DNA of 61,532 bases from Puia dinghuensis (GTDB lineage Bacteria; Bacteroidota; Bacteroidia; Chitinophagales; Chitinophagaceae), in assembly GCA_026225275.1 (NCBI GenBank), contig JAMFSL010000089.1, positions 1 through 61,532 on the forward strand, given 5' to 3'. Shown here piece after piece: positions 41,755 through 52,700 of the stretch. The notes under the pieces were generated by a model. That model was not told the origin of the DNA. It saw only the letters and a list, made by a program, of their open reading frames with translations, and ran no database searches. The number at the start of each line of letters is the position of its first letter. Positions within the stretch are counted from its first letter, which is position 1. The position numbers and the translations under genes are program-made.

Positions 41755-42822
41755 ATGAAAAAATACAAGCCCGGAGTCCTGTTCGGTGAAGAATTAGAAG
41801 CGCTGTATAAAGACGCCAAAGACAATCAATTTGCCCTTCCGGCCGTCAACACGATCGGTACCAACACGATCAACGCTGTGCTGGAAACCGCCGCCAAGGT
41901 CAATTCTCCCGTTATCATCCAGTTCTCCAATGGCGGAGCCCAGTTCATTGCCGGCAAAGGCATGCCCAACGATCAGCTGCAGGGCAATATCTCCGGCGGT
42001 ATTTCCGGCGCCCTGCACATTCACAACGTAGCCAAATACTACGGCGTACCCGTCGTATTACATACCGATCACGCGGCTAAGAAATGGCTCCCCTGGATCA
42101 GTGGCCTGATTGATGCCGGTGAGCAGTTCTTCAAAGAAAAGGGCCAGCCCCTCTTCAGCTCTCACATGCTGGACCTGTCGGAAGAACCCATCGAAGAAAA
42201 TATCCATACCTCAGTCGAATTCTTCAAACGTATGAAGCCCCTGGGCATGGCCATCGAGATCGAACTCGGGGTGACCGGCGGTGAAGAAGACGGAGTCGAC
42301 AACAGCGGCGTGGAAAATCATAAATTATACACCCAGCCAGAAGACGTGGCTTACGCTTACACAGAGCTCAGCAAAGTGGGACGCCTCTTTAGCGTAGCTG
42401 CCGCCTTCGGTAACGTCCACGGCGTATACAGTCCCGGTAATGTCGAATTAAGGCCCGTCATCCTGAAGAATAGCCAGGACTATATCGAAAAGAAACTCAA
42501 TACCGGCCCCAAACCTGTCTATTTCGTGTTCCATGGCGGCAGCGGCAGCCCCCAGCACCAGATCCGGGAAGCCATCGGTTATGGCGCGATCAAAATGAAT
42601 ATCGATACCGATCTGCAATGGGCTTTCTGGGAAGGTATTCAACAGTTCTACAAAAAGAATGAAGCGTATCTTCAGGGCCAGCTCGGTAACCCCGAGGGCC
42701 CTGCCAAGCCCAATAAAAAATACTATGACCCCCGTGTCTGGTTGCGCAAGGCGGAAGAAAATTTCAGCAAACGCCTTGAGGTTGCCTTCGAAGACCTCAA
42801 CTGCGTCAACCGCAACGCATAA
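41755..42822 (+). CDS. fbaA: Class II fructose-bisphosphate aldolase
   Basis: 355 residues. The zinc-dependent aldol cleavage of fructose 1,6-bisphosphate in glycolysis and gluconeogenesis. Family signatures are FALPAVNTIGTNTINAVLET, VVLHTDHAAKKWLPWISGLI (the zinc ligand H and catalytic D), SSHMLDLSEEPIEENI, IEIELGVTGGEEDGVD, AAFGNVHGVYSPGNV (zinc H), FVFHGGSGSP and KMNIDTDLQWAFW. The length fits the E. coli FbaA type (class IIa). It is directly followed, after a terminator, by a class I enzyme for the same reaction. Confidence 0.95.
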   Translation: MKKYKPGVLFGEELEALYKDAKDNQFALPAVNTIGTNTINAVLETAAKVNSPVIIQFSNGGAQFIAGKGMPNDQLQGNISGGISGALHIHNVAKYYGVPVVLHTDHAAKKWLPWISGLIDAGEQFFKEKGQPLFSSHMLDLSEEPIEENIHTSVEFFKRMKPLGMAIEIELGVTGGEEDGVDNSGVENHKLYTQPEDVAYAYTELSKVGRLFSVAAAFGNVHGVYSPGNVELRPVILKNSQDYIEKKLNTGPKPVYFVFHGGSGSPQHQIREAIGYGAIKMNIDTDLQWAFWEGIQQFYKKNEAYLQGQLGNPEGPAKPNKKYYDPRVWLRKAEENFSKRLEVAFEDLNCVNRNA

Positions 42823-42848
42823 GAATTAATCGTTTTATAATACTCCCG

Positions 42849-42881
42849 ATCCCTGTCTGCAAAGGCGGGGATTTTGTTTTT
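42849..42881 (+). terminator. Intrinsic terminator of the class II aldolase gene
   Basis: ATCCCTGTC, TGCAAA, GGCGGGGAT (9 bp with two G-U pairs), then TTTTGTTTTT. It begins 26 bases after the stop codon. Confidence 0.8.
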
Positions 42882-42925
42882 AAATCATCCACCCCTAACT
42901 TGCAATACAATAAAAGCGATTTCCC

Positions 42926-43990
42926 ATGGCTTCGAAAAAAATTACCGACCTTCTCGGCGACAAAGCATCCTTCTTACTCGACCACAAACCCGTCATCGAT
43001 AAATCCACGATCAGCGCCTTCCCCTCTCCCACCCACGTCGAAGAGATCTGGGTCAATTCAGGCCGCAACAACCACGTCCTGCGGAGCCTGCAGACACTGA
43101 TCAGCCACGGAAGGCTGGCCGATACCGGCTATCTCTCTATTTTCCCTGTCGACCAGGGTATCGAACATAGTGGCGGAGCTTCCTTCGCACCCAATCCCAT
43201 GTATTTCGATCCCGAAAATATTATCAAACTGGCTATCGAAGCCGGTTGCAACGCAGTGGCCTCCACCTTCGGCGTACTCGATATCATGAGCCGTAAATAC
43301 GCTCACCGCATTCCCTTCGTCGTCAAGCTCAACCATAACGAATTCCTCAGCCTCCCCAACAGATACGATCAGACCATGTTCGGCACCGTTAAGACAGCCT
43401 GGAATATGGGTGCCGTTGCCGTCGGAGCAACCGTATACTGGGGGAGTGCCGAAAGCGACCGCCAGTTAAAGGAAGTCGCCGAAGCCTTCGAAGTAGCCCA
43501 TGAATTGGGTATGGCCACGATCCTGTGGTGCTATACCCGTAATGCAGGATTTAAAGTGGATGGAGTGGATTATCACACCTCCGCAGACCTTACCGGCCAG
43601 GCCAATCATCTCGGTGTAACCCTCCGGGCCGATATCATCAAACAGAAATTACCGACCAATAATGGCGGCTATCTCGCTACCAAGCATGGAAAGACATCCC
43701 CGCTGGTCTATAGCAAACTGACCCATCCCGATAATCACCCCATCGATCTCACCCGCTATCAGCTGATCAACTGCTATAATGGTCGCGTAGGTCTCATCAA
43801 CAGTGGCGGCGAAAGCAAAGGCGCTTCCGATATGGCCGACGCCGTCTTCACTGCGGTCGTCAACAAACGCGCGGGCGGTATGGGCCTGATTCTCGGCCGT
43901 AAGGCTTTCCAGCGTCCCTTCAGCGAAGGCGTGGAGATGATCAAGACGATCCAGGACGTTTACCTGGATAAGGATATCACGATCGCCTGA
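42926..43990 (+). CDS. fbaB: Class I (FbaB/DhnA-type) fructose-bisphosphate aldolase
   Basis: 354 residues. A metal-free Schiff-base aldolase of the archaeal/DhnA type. Visible features are [50 protein letters not shown] (strand lysine), [24 protein letters not shown] and [14 protein letters not shown], with [12 protein letters not shown] binding phosphate near the end. It has its own transcription space behind the fbaA terminator. Two unrelated aldolases side by side suggest separate use for glycolysis and gluconeogenesis, or for oxidative stress, when the class II metal site is vulnerable. Confidence 0.92.
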   Translation: MASKKITDLLGDKASFLLDHKPVIDKSTISAFPSPTHVEEIWVNSGRNNHVLRSLQTLISHGRLADTGYLSIFPVDQGIEHSGGASFAPNPMYFDPENIIKLAIEAGCNAVASTFGVLDIMSRKYAHRIPFVVKLNHNEFLSLPNRYDQTMFGTVKTAWNMGAVAVGATVYWGSAESDRQLKEVAEAFEVAHELGMATILWCYTRNAGFKVDGVDYHTSADLTGQANHLGVTLRADIIKQKLPTNNGGYLATKHGKTSPLVYSKLTHPDNHPIDLTRYQLINCYNGRVGLINSGGESKGASDMADAVFTAVVNKRAGGMGLILGRKAFQRPFSEGVEMIKTIQDVYLDKDITIA

Positions 43991-44026
43991 CGCCGGCGAC
44001 ACAACATAGACGCCGCGACGCAGAGG

Positions 44027-45250
44027 CTAGAACGCCTCACCCAAATTGAGGTAAATCGCATCATACCCTTTGCTGGCAGCAAAGTCAATACACACATTCG
44101 TACCGGAATGCTTGTTGAACTTGATGCGCAAACCCGCACCTGCAGCCGCATGTATATAAGCAAAATTATTGATCTGAGCCTCCGTCACCGAATTCGCATT
44201 GGCGAATACGACGAATCCCAGTAACTCATCCGGCGTGATCGACCGCCGGTATTCCGCCTCAAGGTCAAAAAGCGACCTGCCCGTGTACCGGCTGGGATAA
44301 AAGCCCCTTCCGGAGCGCTGATACGAATCCCAGCCGATGGCCGGAAGATCCAGATAAGGAGGATTCGTCCCAAAGGTCGTCCAGAGATAAGACCAGAAGG
44401 CCAGCGTATTCTGATGCTTCTCGTTAAAACTGATATATTTCCGTGCATCTACGTACAGCGATGACCATTCGTATTCGCTACCGATGAATTTTGGATTAAC
44501 CCGAAAAACGATATTGTAGTACCAGCCGGGCAACGGGTTCAGGGAATTATTGCGTGTATCGTATAACAAGTTGAGCGTTAATCCGGACGAGAGCGAATTA
44601 GCATGATTGGCCACCCCATTCGAATACTTCGTGAACTGCCCCAGGTTCACCGTGTCATTGTCCGGACGAATATTGATATGCCAGTCCAAATCATAACCTA
44701 TTCCAGCAAACAGATATTCCTTGATGCGCTTCAACCTGTTCTGGTAAAATCGTACATACGTATACCGCATCAGTTCTTTATTACTTGGCGCGGAATTTCC
44801 ACCCAGGCCCCATGTATACTGCGGATAAAAAGTCAACCGGTAGTCGCCGCTATAGTTCCATGCGTTATTGGGCTCCCAGATATTCGTCCGGAACGGCAGA
44901 TTATACTCGCCTTTGAAATTAGTACTGGGTGAAAAAGTAAGATTCGACAGGTAAGTCGTTTTCCGATCGCCCAGGTAAAAGCCCGCCGTTGTCGAGGTGA
45001 CCAGTGCAGTACCACCACCGGGTACCGCATTGCTGAGAGGTACCAGGGAATAATAGACTCTTCTGCCTTCCACCTTGGGTGGCTTTTTCAGGTGAATATG
45101 CGAAACCTGCAGGAAGATCCCGATAATATCCCGTTGCCCGGAAGTATCCTTGACCAGCCTGCTGGACGGCACCAAAGTCCCGGTAGGATTTTGAGCCAGT
45201 ACGGACAACGACCATAAGCAGCAAAATAAGGCGGCGAAAACTTTGGGCAT
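44027..45250 (-). CDS. Omp85/BamA-superfamily outer membrane barrel protein
   Basis: 407 residues with a signal peptide (FAALFCCLWSLSVLAQ). The rest reads as alternating beta strands of a 16-strand barrel with the closing family motifs: GLTLNLLYDTRNNSLNPLPG (the surface-antigen D15 signature), a late strand GRGFYPSRYTGRSLFDLEAE and the terminal GLRIKFNKHSGTNVCIDFAA with the last residue F. There are no POTRA domains, so it resembles the short patatin-less FplA or BamA-like barrels of Bacteroidota rather than BamA itself. The substrate is unknown. It is divergent from the propeller gene, 38 bases between starts. Confidence 0.8.
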   Translation of the reverse strand: MPKVFAALFCCLWSLSVLAQNPTGTLVPSSRLVKDTSGQRDIIGIFLQVSHIHLKKPPKVEGRRVYYSLVPLSNAVPGGGTALVTSTTAGFYLGDRKTTYLSNLTFSPSTNFKGEYNLPFRTNIWEPNNAWNYSGDYRLTFYPQYTWGLGGNSAPSNKELMRYTYVRFYQNRLKRIKEYLFAGIGYDLDWHINIRPDNDTVNLGQFTKYSNGVANHANSLSSGLTLNLLYDTRNNSLNPLPGWYYNIVFRVNPKFIGSEYEWSSLYVDARKYISFNEKHQNTLAFWSYLWTTFGTNPPYLDLPAIGWDSYQRSGRGFYPSRYTGRSLFDLEAEYRRSITPDELLGFVVFANANSVTEAQINNFAYIHAAAGAGLRIKFNKHSGTNVCIDFAASKGYDAIYLNLGEAF

Positions 45251-45288
45251 ATATGCAAGGATACCAACTATTGTGCTATTTTCCCATA

Positions 45289-46404
45289 ATGAATGTTATA
45301 GCCTTCCCGGGCCGCAAGGCCCTCCTCATGTGTTGCGTTTTCGCTACAATTCTGAACCCCGTAATTGCCCAGAAATCGGCAGGAACTTCCCCTTCCCCAG
45401 CCGCCGGCACGGCCTCCGCCGCTCCAACGAGCCCCGCCCCAAAGGCTACCATCCAACTGCTCACTACCGGCCCCCATAGCGACCTCCGTGGTCTCAGCGC
45501 CGTCAACGACGAAATCGTCTGGGTCAGCGGCAGCGGCGGAACAGTGGGAAAAACCCTTGACGGCGGCAAAACCTGGACCTGGATGACAGTCCCAGGATAC
45601 GAAAAGGGTAATTTCCGCGACATCGAAGCCTTCGACGGCAAAGTAGCCATCATCATGGCCATCGATACACCCGCCGTTATCCTCAAGACTATTGATGGCG
45701 GAAAGACCTGGAAGCTCGTATACGAAAATAAGACCCCAGGCATGTTCATGGATGCCATGGAATTCTGGAACTATGACAGTGGCATCGTTGTCGGCGACCC
45801 CATCAACGGAAGATTCTTCATCACCCGCAGCTTCGATGGCGGCAACAGCTGGCATGATATCCCCTTTTCAGAATTGCCGAAGGCCGACTCCGGCGAAGGC
45901 TGCTTTGCCTCCAGCGGCACCAATATCCGCAGCCTGGACAGAAGCACAGCCTGCTTTGTCAGCGGCGGCCCCCGCCGTTCACGCCTCTTTATCCGCGACA
46001 AAGCCATCGACCTTCCCATCCTGCAAGGCACCACGTCCACCGGCGCCAACTCGGTCGCCGTAAAAGATCATAAAACCCTGCACGGTGGCCTGCACCTCAT
46101 CGTCGTAGGCGGCGATTTCTCGAAAGATACAATGGTGGAAAAAAATTGCTTTCTGACCGATGACGGCGGCAAGACCTGGATACGCCCCATTATGCCGCCC
46201 CATGGCTATCGCAGTTGCGTGGAATATATTGGCGGCAATAACGTGCTCACCTGCGGCACTTCAGGCGTAGATATCTCTTATGACAATGGAATGAACTGGC
46301 AGCTCCTCACTACCACCGGCTATCATGTCTGCCGGCTCGCCAAAAAAGGAAAGGCCGTCTTCCTCGCTGGCTCCCGCGGTCGTGTGGCTAAACTCACACT
46401 ATAA
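45289..46404 (+). CDS. Secreted YCF48/Asp-box beta-propeller protein
   Basis: 371 residues from the ATG at 45289, chosen for the signal peptide (LMCCVFATILNPVIAQ); an in-frame ATG at 45253 would bury it. After a proline/alanine/serine-rich linker the protein has repeated Asp-box loops: GKTLDGGKTWTWM, LKTIDGGKTWKLV, TRSFDGGNSWHDI, TDDGGKTWIRP and SYDNGMNWQLL. These make a seven-bladed propeller of the YCF48/HCF136 or sialidase-like group. Annotation pipelines often call these oxidoreductases without reason. No catalytic sialidase arginine triad was looked up. The location is periplasm or surface, and function is unknown. Confidence 0.8.
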   Translation: MNVIAFPGRKALLMCCVFATILNPVIAQKSAGTSPSPAAGTASAAPTSPAPKATIQLLTTGPHSDLRGLSAVNDEIVWVSGSGGTVGKTLDGGKTWTWMTVPGYEKGNFRDIEAFDGKVAIIMAIDTPAVILKTIDGGKTWKLVYENKTPGMFMDAMEFWNYDSGIVVGDPINGRFFITRSFDGGNSWHDIPFSELPKADSGEGCFASSGTNIRSLDRSTACFVSGGPRRSRLFIRDKAIDLPILQGTTSTGANSVAVKDHKTLHGGLHLIVVGGDFSKDTMVEKNCFLTDDGGKTWIRPIMPPHGYRSCVEYIGGNNVLTCGTSGVDISYDNGMNWQLLTTTGYHVCRLAKKGKAVFLAGSRGRVAKLTL

Positions 46405-46418
46405 AAAAAGTCGCACTA

Positions 46419-47246
46419 TCAATGCCCTTCCACGACGCCCGCCTTCCGCAGATACTCCATCAACTCCTCCGGATGATCCGTTTGCATCCCCTGAATATGC
46501 TCACCCAACAACCGTCCCCAATCCGCCGGACCCTCCTTTTCACTTTGACCATCCAGCCATAGGGCTACCCCTCTATGCGCCACAAACCGCTGCATAACGG
46601 TATCGTATACATTATCCAGCACGCCAATGGTATTTTTCTCCAGAAAGCTGTCTATCTGTACCCTGGTCCGTACACCATCAGGAAGGCTCGTCATCAATGG
46701 CATCTGGGGAACGATAGTCCTCCATTCGCCATATTGCGGAGGCTTGTTAAGATAGACCACCACATGCCCTTCCATTCCCGCCGCCTTTATCTGCCGCCAT
46801 GTCTCCGCCACATCCGCTTCTTTGTAATCAAGATAAATATTCATCTTCCCCGCACACGCCGCCAGTACCTCCCGGAACTCAGGTACACGGTACACGATGC
46901 TGTCCCCTGCCTTCCCGCGTACCCTCAATGCCCTCATCTCCGCCAGCGTCAGCCCGGAAACCTTCCCATGCCCATCCGTCATCCGGTCGACAGACGCGTC
47001 ATGACTCAACACAAGATAACCGTCCCGCGTCGTGCGAAGATCGATCTCGACATAGTCGACACCACAGCGAATGGCATCCTGCACCGCCGCCACCGTATTC
47101 TCAGGCACATGCTCATGGTCGGCACGATGCGCAATCACCACAAAACGATGTCGCGCAATAGGCAACTGCGGCCGGTCCTGTGCCATCGCCGCCCCTCTTG
47201 CCATCAAACCCACCACAAACAAAACCGGAAAAATAAACTCTTTCAT
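46419..47246 (-). CDS. Exported glycerophosphodiester phosphodiesterase
   Basis: 275 residues with a signal peptide (FIFPVLFVVGLMARGAAMAQ). The GDPD barrel is complete: VIAHRADHEHVPENTVAA (catalytic His and the E/N pair), VDYVEIDLRTTRDGYLVLSHD (metal-binding E and D, second catalytic His), DRMTDGHGKVSGLTL, and LDYKEADV for the later metal Glu. It hydrolyses deacylated phospholipids to glycerol 3-phosphate in the periplasm. It ends 14 bases from the converging propeller gene and lies 11 bases behind the TonB receptor, so it is the last gene of the glycan locus transcript. Confidence 0.9.
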   Translation of the reverse strand: MKEFIFPVLFVVGLMARGAAMAQDRPQLPIARHRFVVIAHRADHEHVPENTVAAVQDAIRCGVDYVEIDLRTTRDGYLVLSHDASVDRMTDGHGKVSGLTLAEMRALRVRGKAGDSIVYRVPEFREVLAACAGKMNIYLDYKEADVAETWRQIKAAGMEGHVVVYLNKPPQYGEWRTIVPQMPLMTSLPDGVRTRVQIDSFLEKNTIGVLDNVYDTVMQRFVAHRGVALWLDGQSEKEGPADWGRLLGEHIQGMQTDHPEELMEYLRKAGVVEGH

Positions 47247-47257
47247 AACTATAAGTT

Positions 47258-49696
47258 TTAATTCAATTTCTTTTGGGCCGCCTTCAGCAACTGCTTCCTC
47301 CCCCGGTCGATACTGCTCTTCCAGTTATAGCTTAAAGTCAGCCGGTAGTTTCGGGTTTGTGTGGTAGAATAACTGTGTAGGTAGAAATCCGTTCCTCTCG
47401 TTGTGGCAGTAGTACTTTGCTCGATGAAAGGATCGGTCACATTCAGTGTCACGATTAGCTTTTTCTGCCAGAACTTCCGCTGGATGCCCAGGTTCATATT
47501 AACTGTTGCAGTCGATACGCCCTGGGGACTGCCATTACGATTGTAAAGACAGGAAATATTGAAATTCCAGAGCTGCGTAGGCATATAGTTGAGGTTCACA
47601 TTCGTATAGAACGACCCGTTATCCTGGTAGTCGTTCACCGTCCGGTCATAAGTGCCATAATGACTGTAGATATAGTTGAGACCGATATTGGCCTTCAACG
47701 CGGGTGAAAAAGTATACCCCGACCACGTTCCGGTGGAATATTCCGTCCGGCTGCTGATATTCTGATAGGTCGTGACCGTCACCCCGTTGGGTTCCAGCGT
47801 CGTGATCTGCGAATAGACGTCCTGCACAAGATTCAGCCCGACGCTGTAGTTGAAATAATAATTATTGTTGCTCTTGCCCGTATGCAGGTCAAACTGATGG
47901 GACAGACTGGGCATCAGCCTCGGGTTGCCGTATTTGAGATTGTACGGATCGGAATAGTCGATGGTCGGATTCATTTGGTCGAGGCCCGGCCGCGAAATCG
48001 TCCGGCGGTACACCAAGGTCAGCGACCACTGGTTGTCCCAGGTCTTGTTGATATTGGCGAAAGGCAGCCAGTTCCAATACGCATTACGGGTAGTGCTGTC
48101 CACATTATACAGGTCGAACCTAACGAGCGTCCTGTTCACCGACGTCCCCGCGCTGATCGTCAGTCCATGAGCGATCGTGCGTCGCAGCGACGCCCGAAGA
48201 TTCGTCTTGGTTTCCAGGAAGTTCAGGTTGCTGCTCAGCGAGTCGTCGACAACCCATGCGTTGTCAGCTTTATCCAGAGCGCTGGTGACCTGCAATACAT
48301 CATTGCTGCTGGAATTGTAATAGCCGCCCAGGGACAGCAGAGTGCGGGCGCCTTTATCGAGAGGCTTGTCATAGCTGAACCGGAATTCGTAACCATGGAT
48401 CCGGCTGTCACCGTGCAGGCGCTGACTGGAGTCCGATCCGGAAAAAGTATAGTCGGGATTGAGATACTGCTGGTAAAAAGACTGATTTTCCCAATCTTTG
48501 GTGTAATTGCCCGAAGCAGTGATGGTCAGCACCTCTTCCGGCAATTTCCCGGTATGACGAAGACTCAGGTTAGCGTTCGGCGTAAAGGCATATCCATTAT
48601 CCTGCGTCGACCGGTTACTCAATCCATACAGACTGTCGTACTGATTGATGGAGGTGTAATCCAAAAGGGAGTAGTCTTTGTAATTATTCTGATTCACCTG
48701 GAAGACTGCGCTCAGCGTATTGAATTTATCGAAGTCGTAATCCAGGCTGAAACGCCCGTTCGGCCGGGTATTCTTATTGAGATAGCTGTTTTTAGTATTC
48801 AGCATATCAGTGGAATCGGGATAGATATTCGTTCTGTCCGAATAACCGTTGCCATCAAATTTATTATACCCTTCCCCGACACTCAGGTTCAGGGCGAGTT
48901 TATGATCCCTGTAGCTCACATTCGTATTGCCACCATACTCGCCACGGGTCCCCCCATAGACACTCACGCGGCCGCCGAGCCCTATCTTACCCTTGCGCGT
49001 GACGATATTGATCACTCCTCCGTCTTCATTGGCATATTCGGGCGGCGGATTGGTCATCACTTCGATCTTTTCGATCATGTTTCCGGGAAGAGCATCCAGG
49101 AAATCCTGCAGTTGCTGCGCATTCAGATTGACAGGCTTATCGTCGATGAGAACAATAGGCGTTTTGCCCCTCACGACGAGGTTGCCGTTCGCGTCTGTCG
49201 CCACTAAGGGCACATTTCTTAACAACTCATTGGCGCTCGATCCCTCGCTCAGCGGCGACTCCGCCGCATTGAAGGTGAGGTTGCCCCCCTTGCTCTGCAC
49301 CAGCGGCTTCTCCGCATAAACGACGACCGCATCCATATCCGAGCTCTTCTGCACCAGCCGCAGATCGTTCAGGCTGAAATCAGCCCTTCCAGCCCTCACA
49401 TGGATACTATCGATGACAAGATTGTTATACCCCACCGCCGATATCCGCAGCCGGTAGTAGCCATAGGCCAGGTTATTGAAATTAAAGGCGCCTTCCGGCG
49501 TACTGGCCATCGACTGCCCACCCGCAGGACCGGCCTGGCTGATCAGCGTGACGGTGGCGTCCGGCACCGGCTTGCCGGTCTGCTTGTCCAGGATATTGCC
49601 GGTCACCGTTCCTGCACCAGCTTTTTGAGCGCTCGCAGGTACGACAAACAGACACAATAATAATACAACGAACCCTATACGGTATGTCCAAACCAT
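47258..49696 (-). CDS. TonB-dependent receptor of the outer-membrane-barrel (non-SusC) type
   Basis: 812 residues. Signal peptide (VVLLLCLFVVPASAQ), a carboxypeptidase-regulatory-like domain (GTVTGNILDKQTGKPVPDAT), a plug domain (PIVLIDDKPVNLNAQQLQDF, MIEKIEVMTNPPPEYANEDG, GGVINIVTRKGKIG) and a 22-strand barrel ending RNYRLTLSYNWKSS. The family is the PF14905-like group, which lacks a SusD partner and often serves small peptides, siderophores or unknown ligands. It lies 15 bases behind the duplicated propeller protein gene and before the phosphodiesterase, and its ligand cannot be predicted. Confidence 0.88.
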   Translation of the reverse strand: MVWTYRIGFVVLLLCLFVVPASAQKAGAGTVTGNILDKQTGKPVPDATVTLISQAGPAGGQSMASTPEGAFNFNNLAYGYYRLRISAVGYNNLVIDSIHVRAGRADFSLNDLRLVQKSSDMDAVVVYAEKPLVQSKGGNLTFNAAESPLSEGSSANELLRNVPLVATDANGNLVVRGKTPIVLIDDKPVNLNAQQLQDFLDALPGNMIEKIEVMTNPPPEYANEDGGVINIVTRKGKIGLGGRVSVYGGTRGEYGGNTNVSYRDHKLALNLSVGEGYNKFDGNGYSDRTNIYPDSTDMLNTKNSYLNKNTRPNGRFSLDYDFDKFNTLSAVFQVNQNNYKDYSLLDYTSINQYDSLYGLSNRSTQDNGYAFTPNANLSLRHTGKLPEEVLTITASGNYTKDWENQSFYQQYLNPDYTFSGSDSSQRLHGDSRIHGYEFRFSYDKPLDKGARTLLSLGGYYNSSSNDVLQVTSALDKADNAWVVDDSLSSNLNFLETKTNLRASLRRTIAHGLTISAGTSVNRTLVRFDLYNVDSTTRNAYWNWLPFANINKTWDNQWSLTLVYRRTISRPGLDQMNPTIDYSDPYNLKYGNPRLMPSLSHQFDLHTGKSNNNYYFNYSVGLNLVQDVYSQITTLEPNGVTVTTYQNISSRTEYSTGTWSGYTFSPALKANIGLNYIYSHYGTYDRTVNDYQDNGSFYTNVNLNYMPTQLWNFNISCLYNRNGSPQGVSTATVNMNLGIQRKFWQKKLIVTLNVTDPFIEQSTTATTRGTDFYLHSYSTTQTRNYRLTLSYNWKSSIDRGRKQLLKAAQKKLN

Positions 49697-49711
49697 GACA
49701 ATAATCAGTTA

Positions 49712-52700
49712 TTAATGATCAGTAGAAGCCCTGATGACCCCGAAATACCGGCCCATCCAATAAGGTAATAAAAATACGTCACCCCCGCCCAGCTCACCCC
49801 CGCCATTGCCTTTATCATCCAGCTGAAAAAGATTCCTGTTGTGCTTGTTCTCCGGCCGCTCGTCAGGCGGCAACACCTCGCGCGTATACTGTTCCAGGCC
49901 ATTGGGAGGAAGTAACACCATGTCTTTCCTGCCGCTGTTGGTGATATTCCAGTTGATCAAATCCAGCGGCATTCTCTGTAACTCCCAGATGGCGGAATCC
50001 AGATCGAACGCGGAGGCGCCGGTGATCACGCCATAACAGAGATCCCACAACCCGTCTTTCGCCGATCTTTTATATTCCCAGTGATCCCGGATGGCTTCCC
50101 CATATTGCGCTTGCAGTCCCTTGTCCAGCGCATAGGGATATAATCCCCAGTAAGCAAGGAAATACATCTCGTCATCCGAATTGTTCCAGCCGCCGGACAA
50201 TTCTTTGCTCCACGCGTCGGCTTTACTGGGAGCCTGCCCTATCTCCCGGACAGGCCGCATCAGGTTCTGCAGGTAGTGGTTTTGATTGAGGAGCTCCAAT
50301 GCCTTATCCCTGTACTTCTCCTTGCCCGTAAAATGCCAGGCGATCTCTAAAAAAGCGATGATGTTCGACGAATAAAGCTTCTTATCCCCCACCATGTCCG
50401 GGAACCGGTTCACATACTCAGGCCCCCATAACCCCCACAAGGTAGGCCGGCCATCCACATCGATCAGCCGCAAACCGTTGTCCAGGATATATCCGGTCAG
50501 TTGATCGATCAGCCGCACAGCCCGCGCCTTCAATTGCGGATCATCGGTGTATTGGGCGACAAGCGTCAGCGAAAAAAACTGGCCTACGGCCTGATCGCTG
50601 CTGGAAGAACCGCGCCAGTCCCAGGCAGAGTCCGGTGAATGATGCCAGCTGCTGGGCGTCCTGGCGTAACCGGGATACCAATAGCTCTCTATATTTTCCC
50701 GGTATTCTTCTTTGAACTCTTCCAATCCCCTTCTCTCGATACAACGACCGAAAAGACCGGTTACGCCGCTGAGCGTGAACAACCGCTCCATTGCGTCGAA
50801 AGATTCATAGTAATTTTGCTTCGCAGCGGAATCATGCGTGACGAGATACCGAAACATCTCTCCCACCAGGTACATGGATGTCCATAAATTATCGCTGTCA
50901 TGAGGCCTCGTCTCGGCCGTGCTTACATCCCCCTCCTTCGTACCGGAATAGTCGCTGTAGAATCCATAACGAATATGCCGCTGCCGGACGATATTTTCAT
51001 AGAATGCCGCTTTCTGTTCCAGGCTCATCCGCTCAAAACATATCTTCCCCAACCCTTTGTCAGTCAGCACCAGCACGGAACTGTCCGCGCCCTGACTGAT
51101 ACTCACCACCCTGTCGCCGGGCAGCCAGCGTTCGGAAGCGTAATACCGGAAATGACCATCCCCCCCACGTGTAAACGCGCCCTCCGCAGACCCGAACCAC
51201 AACTGCCCGTTTATTACCTCCAGCACGGTAATATCCGTGCAGGGCAGCCGACGTTTCCAGTCACCCAGGGGACGCCGCGAAGCAAGTCCCAGTTCGATAT
51301 AGCCATTCCGCGAACCAACCACTGCCTTACTGTCCCAAAAGGCCAGACAGGTAAGGCCGGCCCCGGAAAACACCCGGACAATCTTTTTGGTCAGGGGCGA
51401 GAAACACGAGACCGATCCCCCCGACAATAACCAGAACAGGCCCTGGGACGGCTCATAACGAATATCCAGCAGCGGAACGGAAGACACGCCCGACCATTGT
51501 ATCGAATCCCCCGCCAACACCAACCGCCGTCCGTCGGATACCAGGAACTTCCCTCCCTCACCCGCAGCTACCAGGTGCGCGCCGGGCATCCCATGCCGCA
51601 CATACAGTTTGCCTGCCCAGGCATTGCTGAACAACGCCTCGTCATCAAGATAAGCCACCTGCCCATCAGACACACACATTCCGGTGATCCTCCTGTCTGT
51701 CAGCACACGATATACTCTGTCGCGCAACAACGAGCCCGGGTACAACAACCGGCCACTGTAAGGACGAAACACCCCGCTGTCTGCCAATACCTGTACCACG
51801 CCATTCCGATCCGAGACCACCGTGTGAAAGACGCCGGCTGACGCCTCCGTCCACTCGCCGGATGCCGCATGCTCCGCCGGGAAATATTTTATACTGTAAT
51901 CCTGTACATATCGCTCTTCAGAATCCACATCCTTTGCACGCGCAGTATCCTTCACCACGTCTGTACTCCCTGCGTCCCCGGCATCCTTCACCCCCGCCAC
52001 CATACCCACCGTCTCCACGGGCGCCCCAATCACCCCAAGATACCGCCCCATCCAGTAAGGTAGCAGCCAGATATCCCCGGCACTGTGCTCCGCACGCCCA
52101 TTCCCATTACCATCCAACTGGAACCGGTTGGAATTGTGCCGGTTCACCGGCAACTCGTCAGGCGGCAGCACCTCGGCAACACTCTGCTCCCTGAAATTGG
52201 CAGCAATGGGAATGATATCCCCCCGCCGGCTGTTGCGGACCGACCAGTCGATCATATCCAGCGGCGACCGCTGCAGGTACCAGACTGCCGCGCCGAGGTC
52301 AAACAATGGCGTCCCGGTCATCGCCGTAAAAATATCCCATGCACCCTCCTTCTCCGGCCGCTCTGCCTGCCAGTGATCCAGGATCGCCAACTTATATTTT
52401 TCTTGCAAAGTATCGTTTAGTGCATACCGGTACAAACCCCAATAACCCAAAAAATACATCTCGTCGTCGGAATGATTCCAGGCATCCGAAAGCTTTTTGC
52501 TCAGCTGGCTGCCGTCTTCCGGCGCATGCCCTATTTCGCTGAGCGGCCGGAGCAGATTCTCCAGGTAGCCGTCATTGTTCATCAGCTCGAGGGCCTTATC
52601 CCGGTAGATCGCCTTACCGGTAAAATGCCAGGCCGTCTGCAGCATGGCGATGATATTGGAAGAATTCAACTTTCGGTCGCCGACATTCTTCGGTTGCGCG

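Noticed and set aside
47882-49207. 441-codon open frame on the plus strand
   Set aside because: Antisense shadow of the TonB receptor gene, with no recognisable motif.
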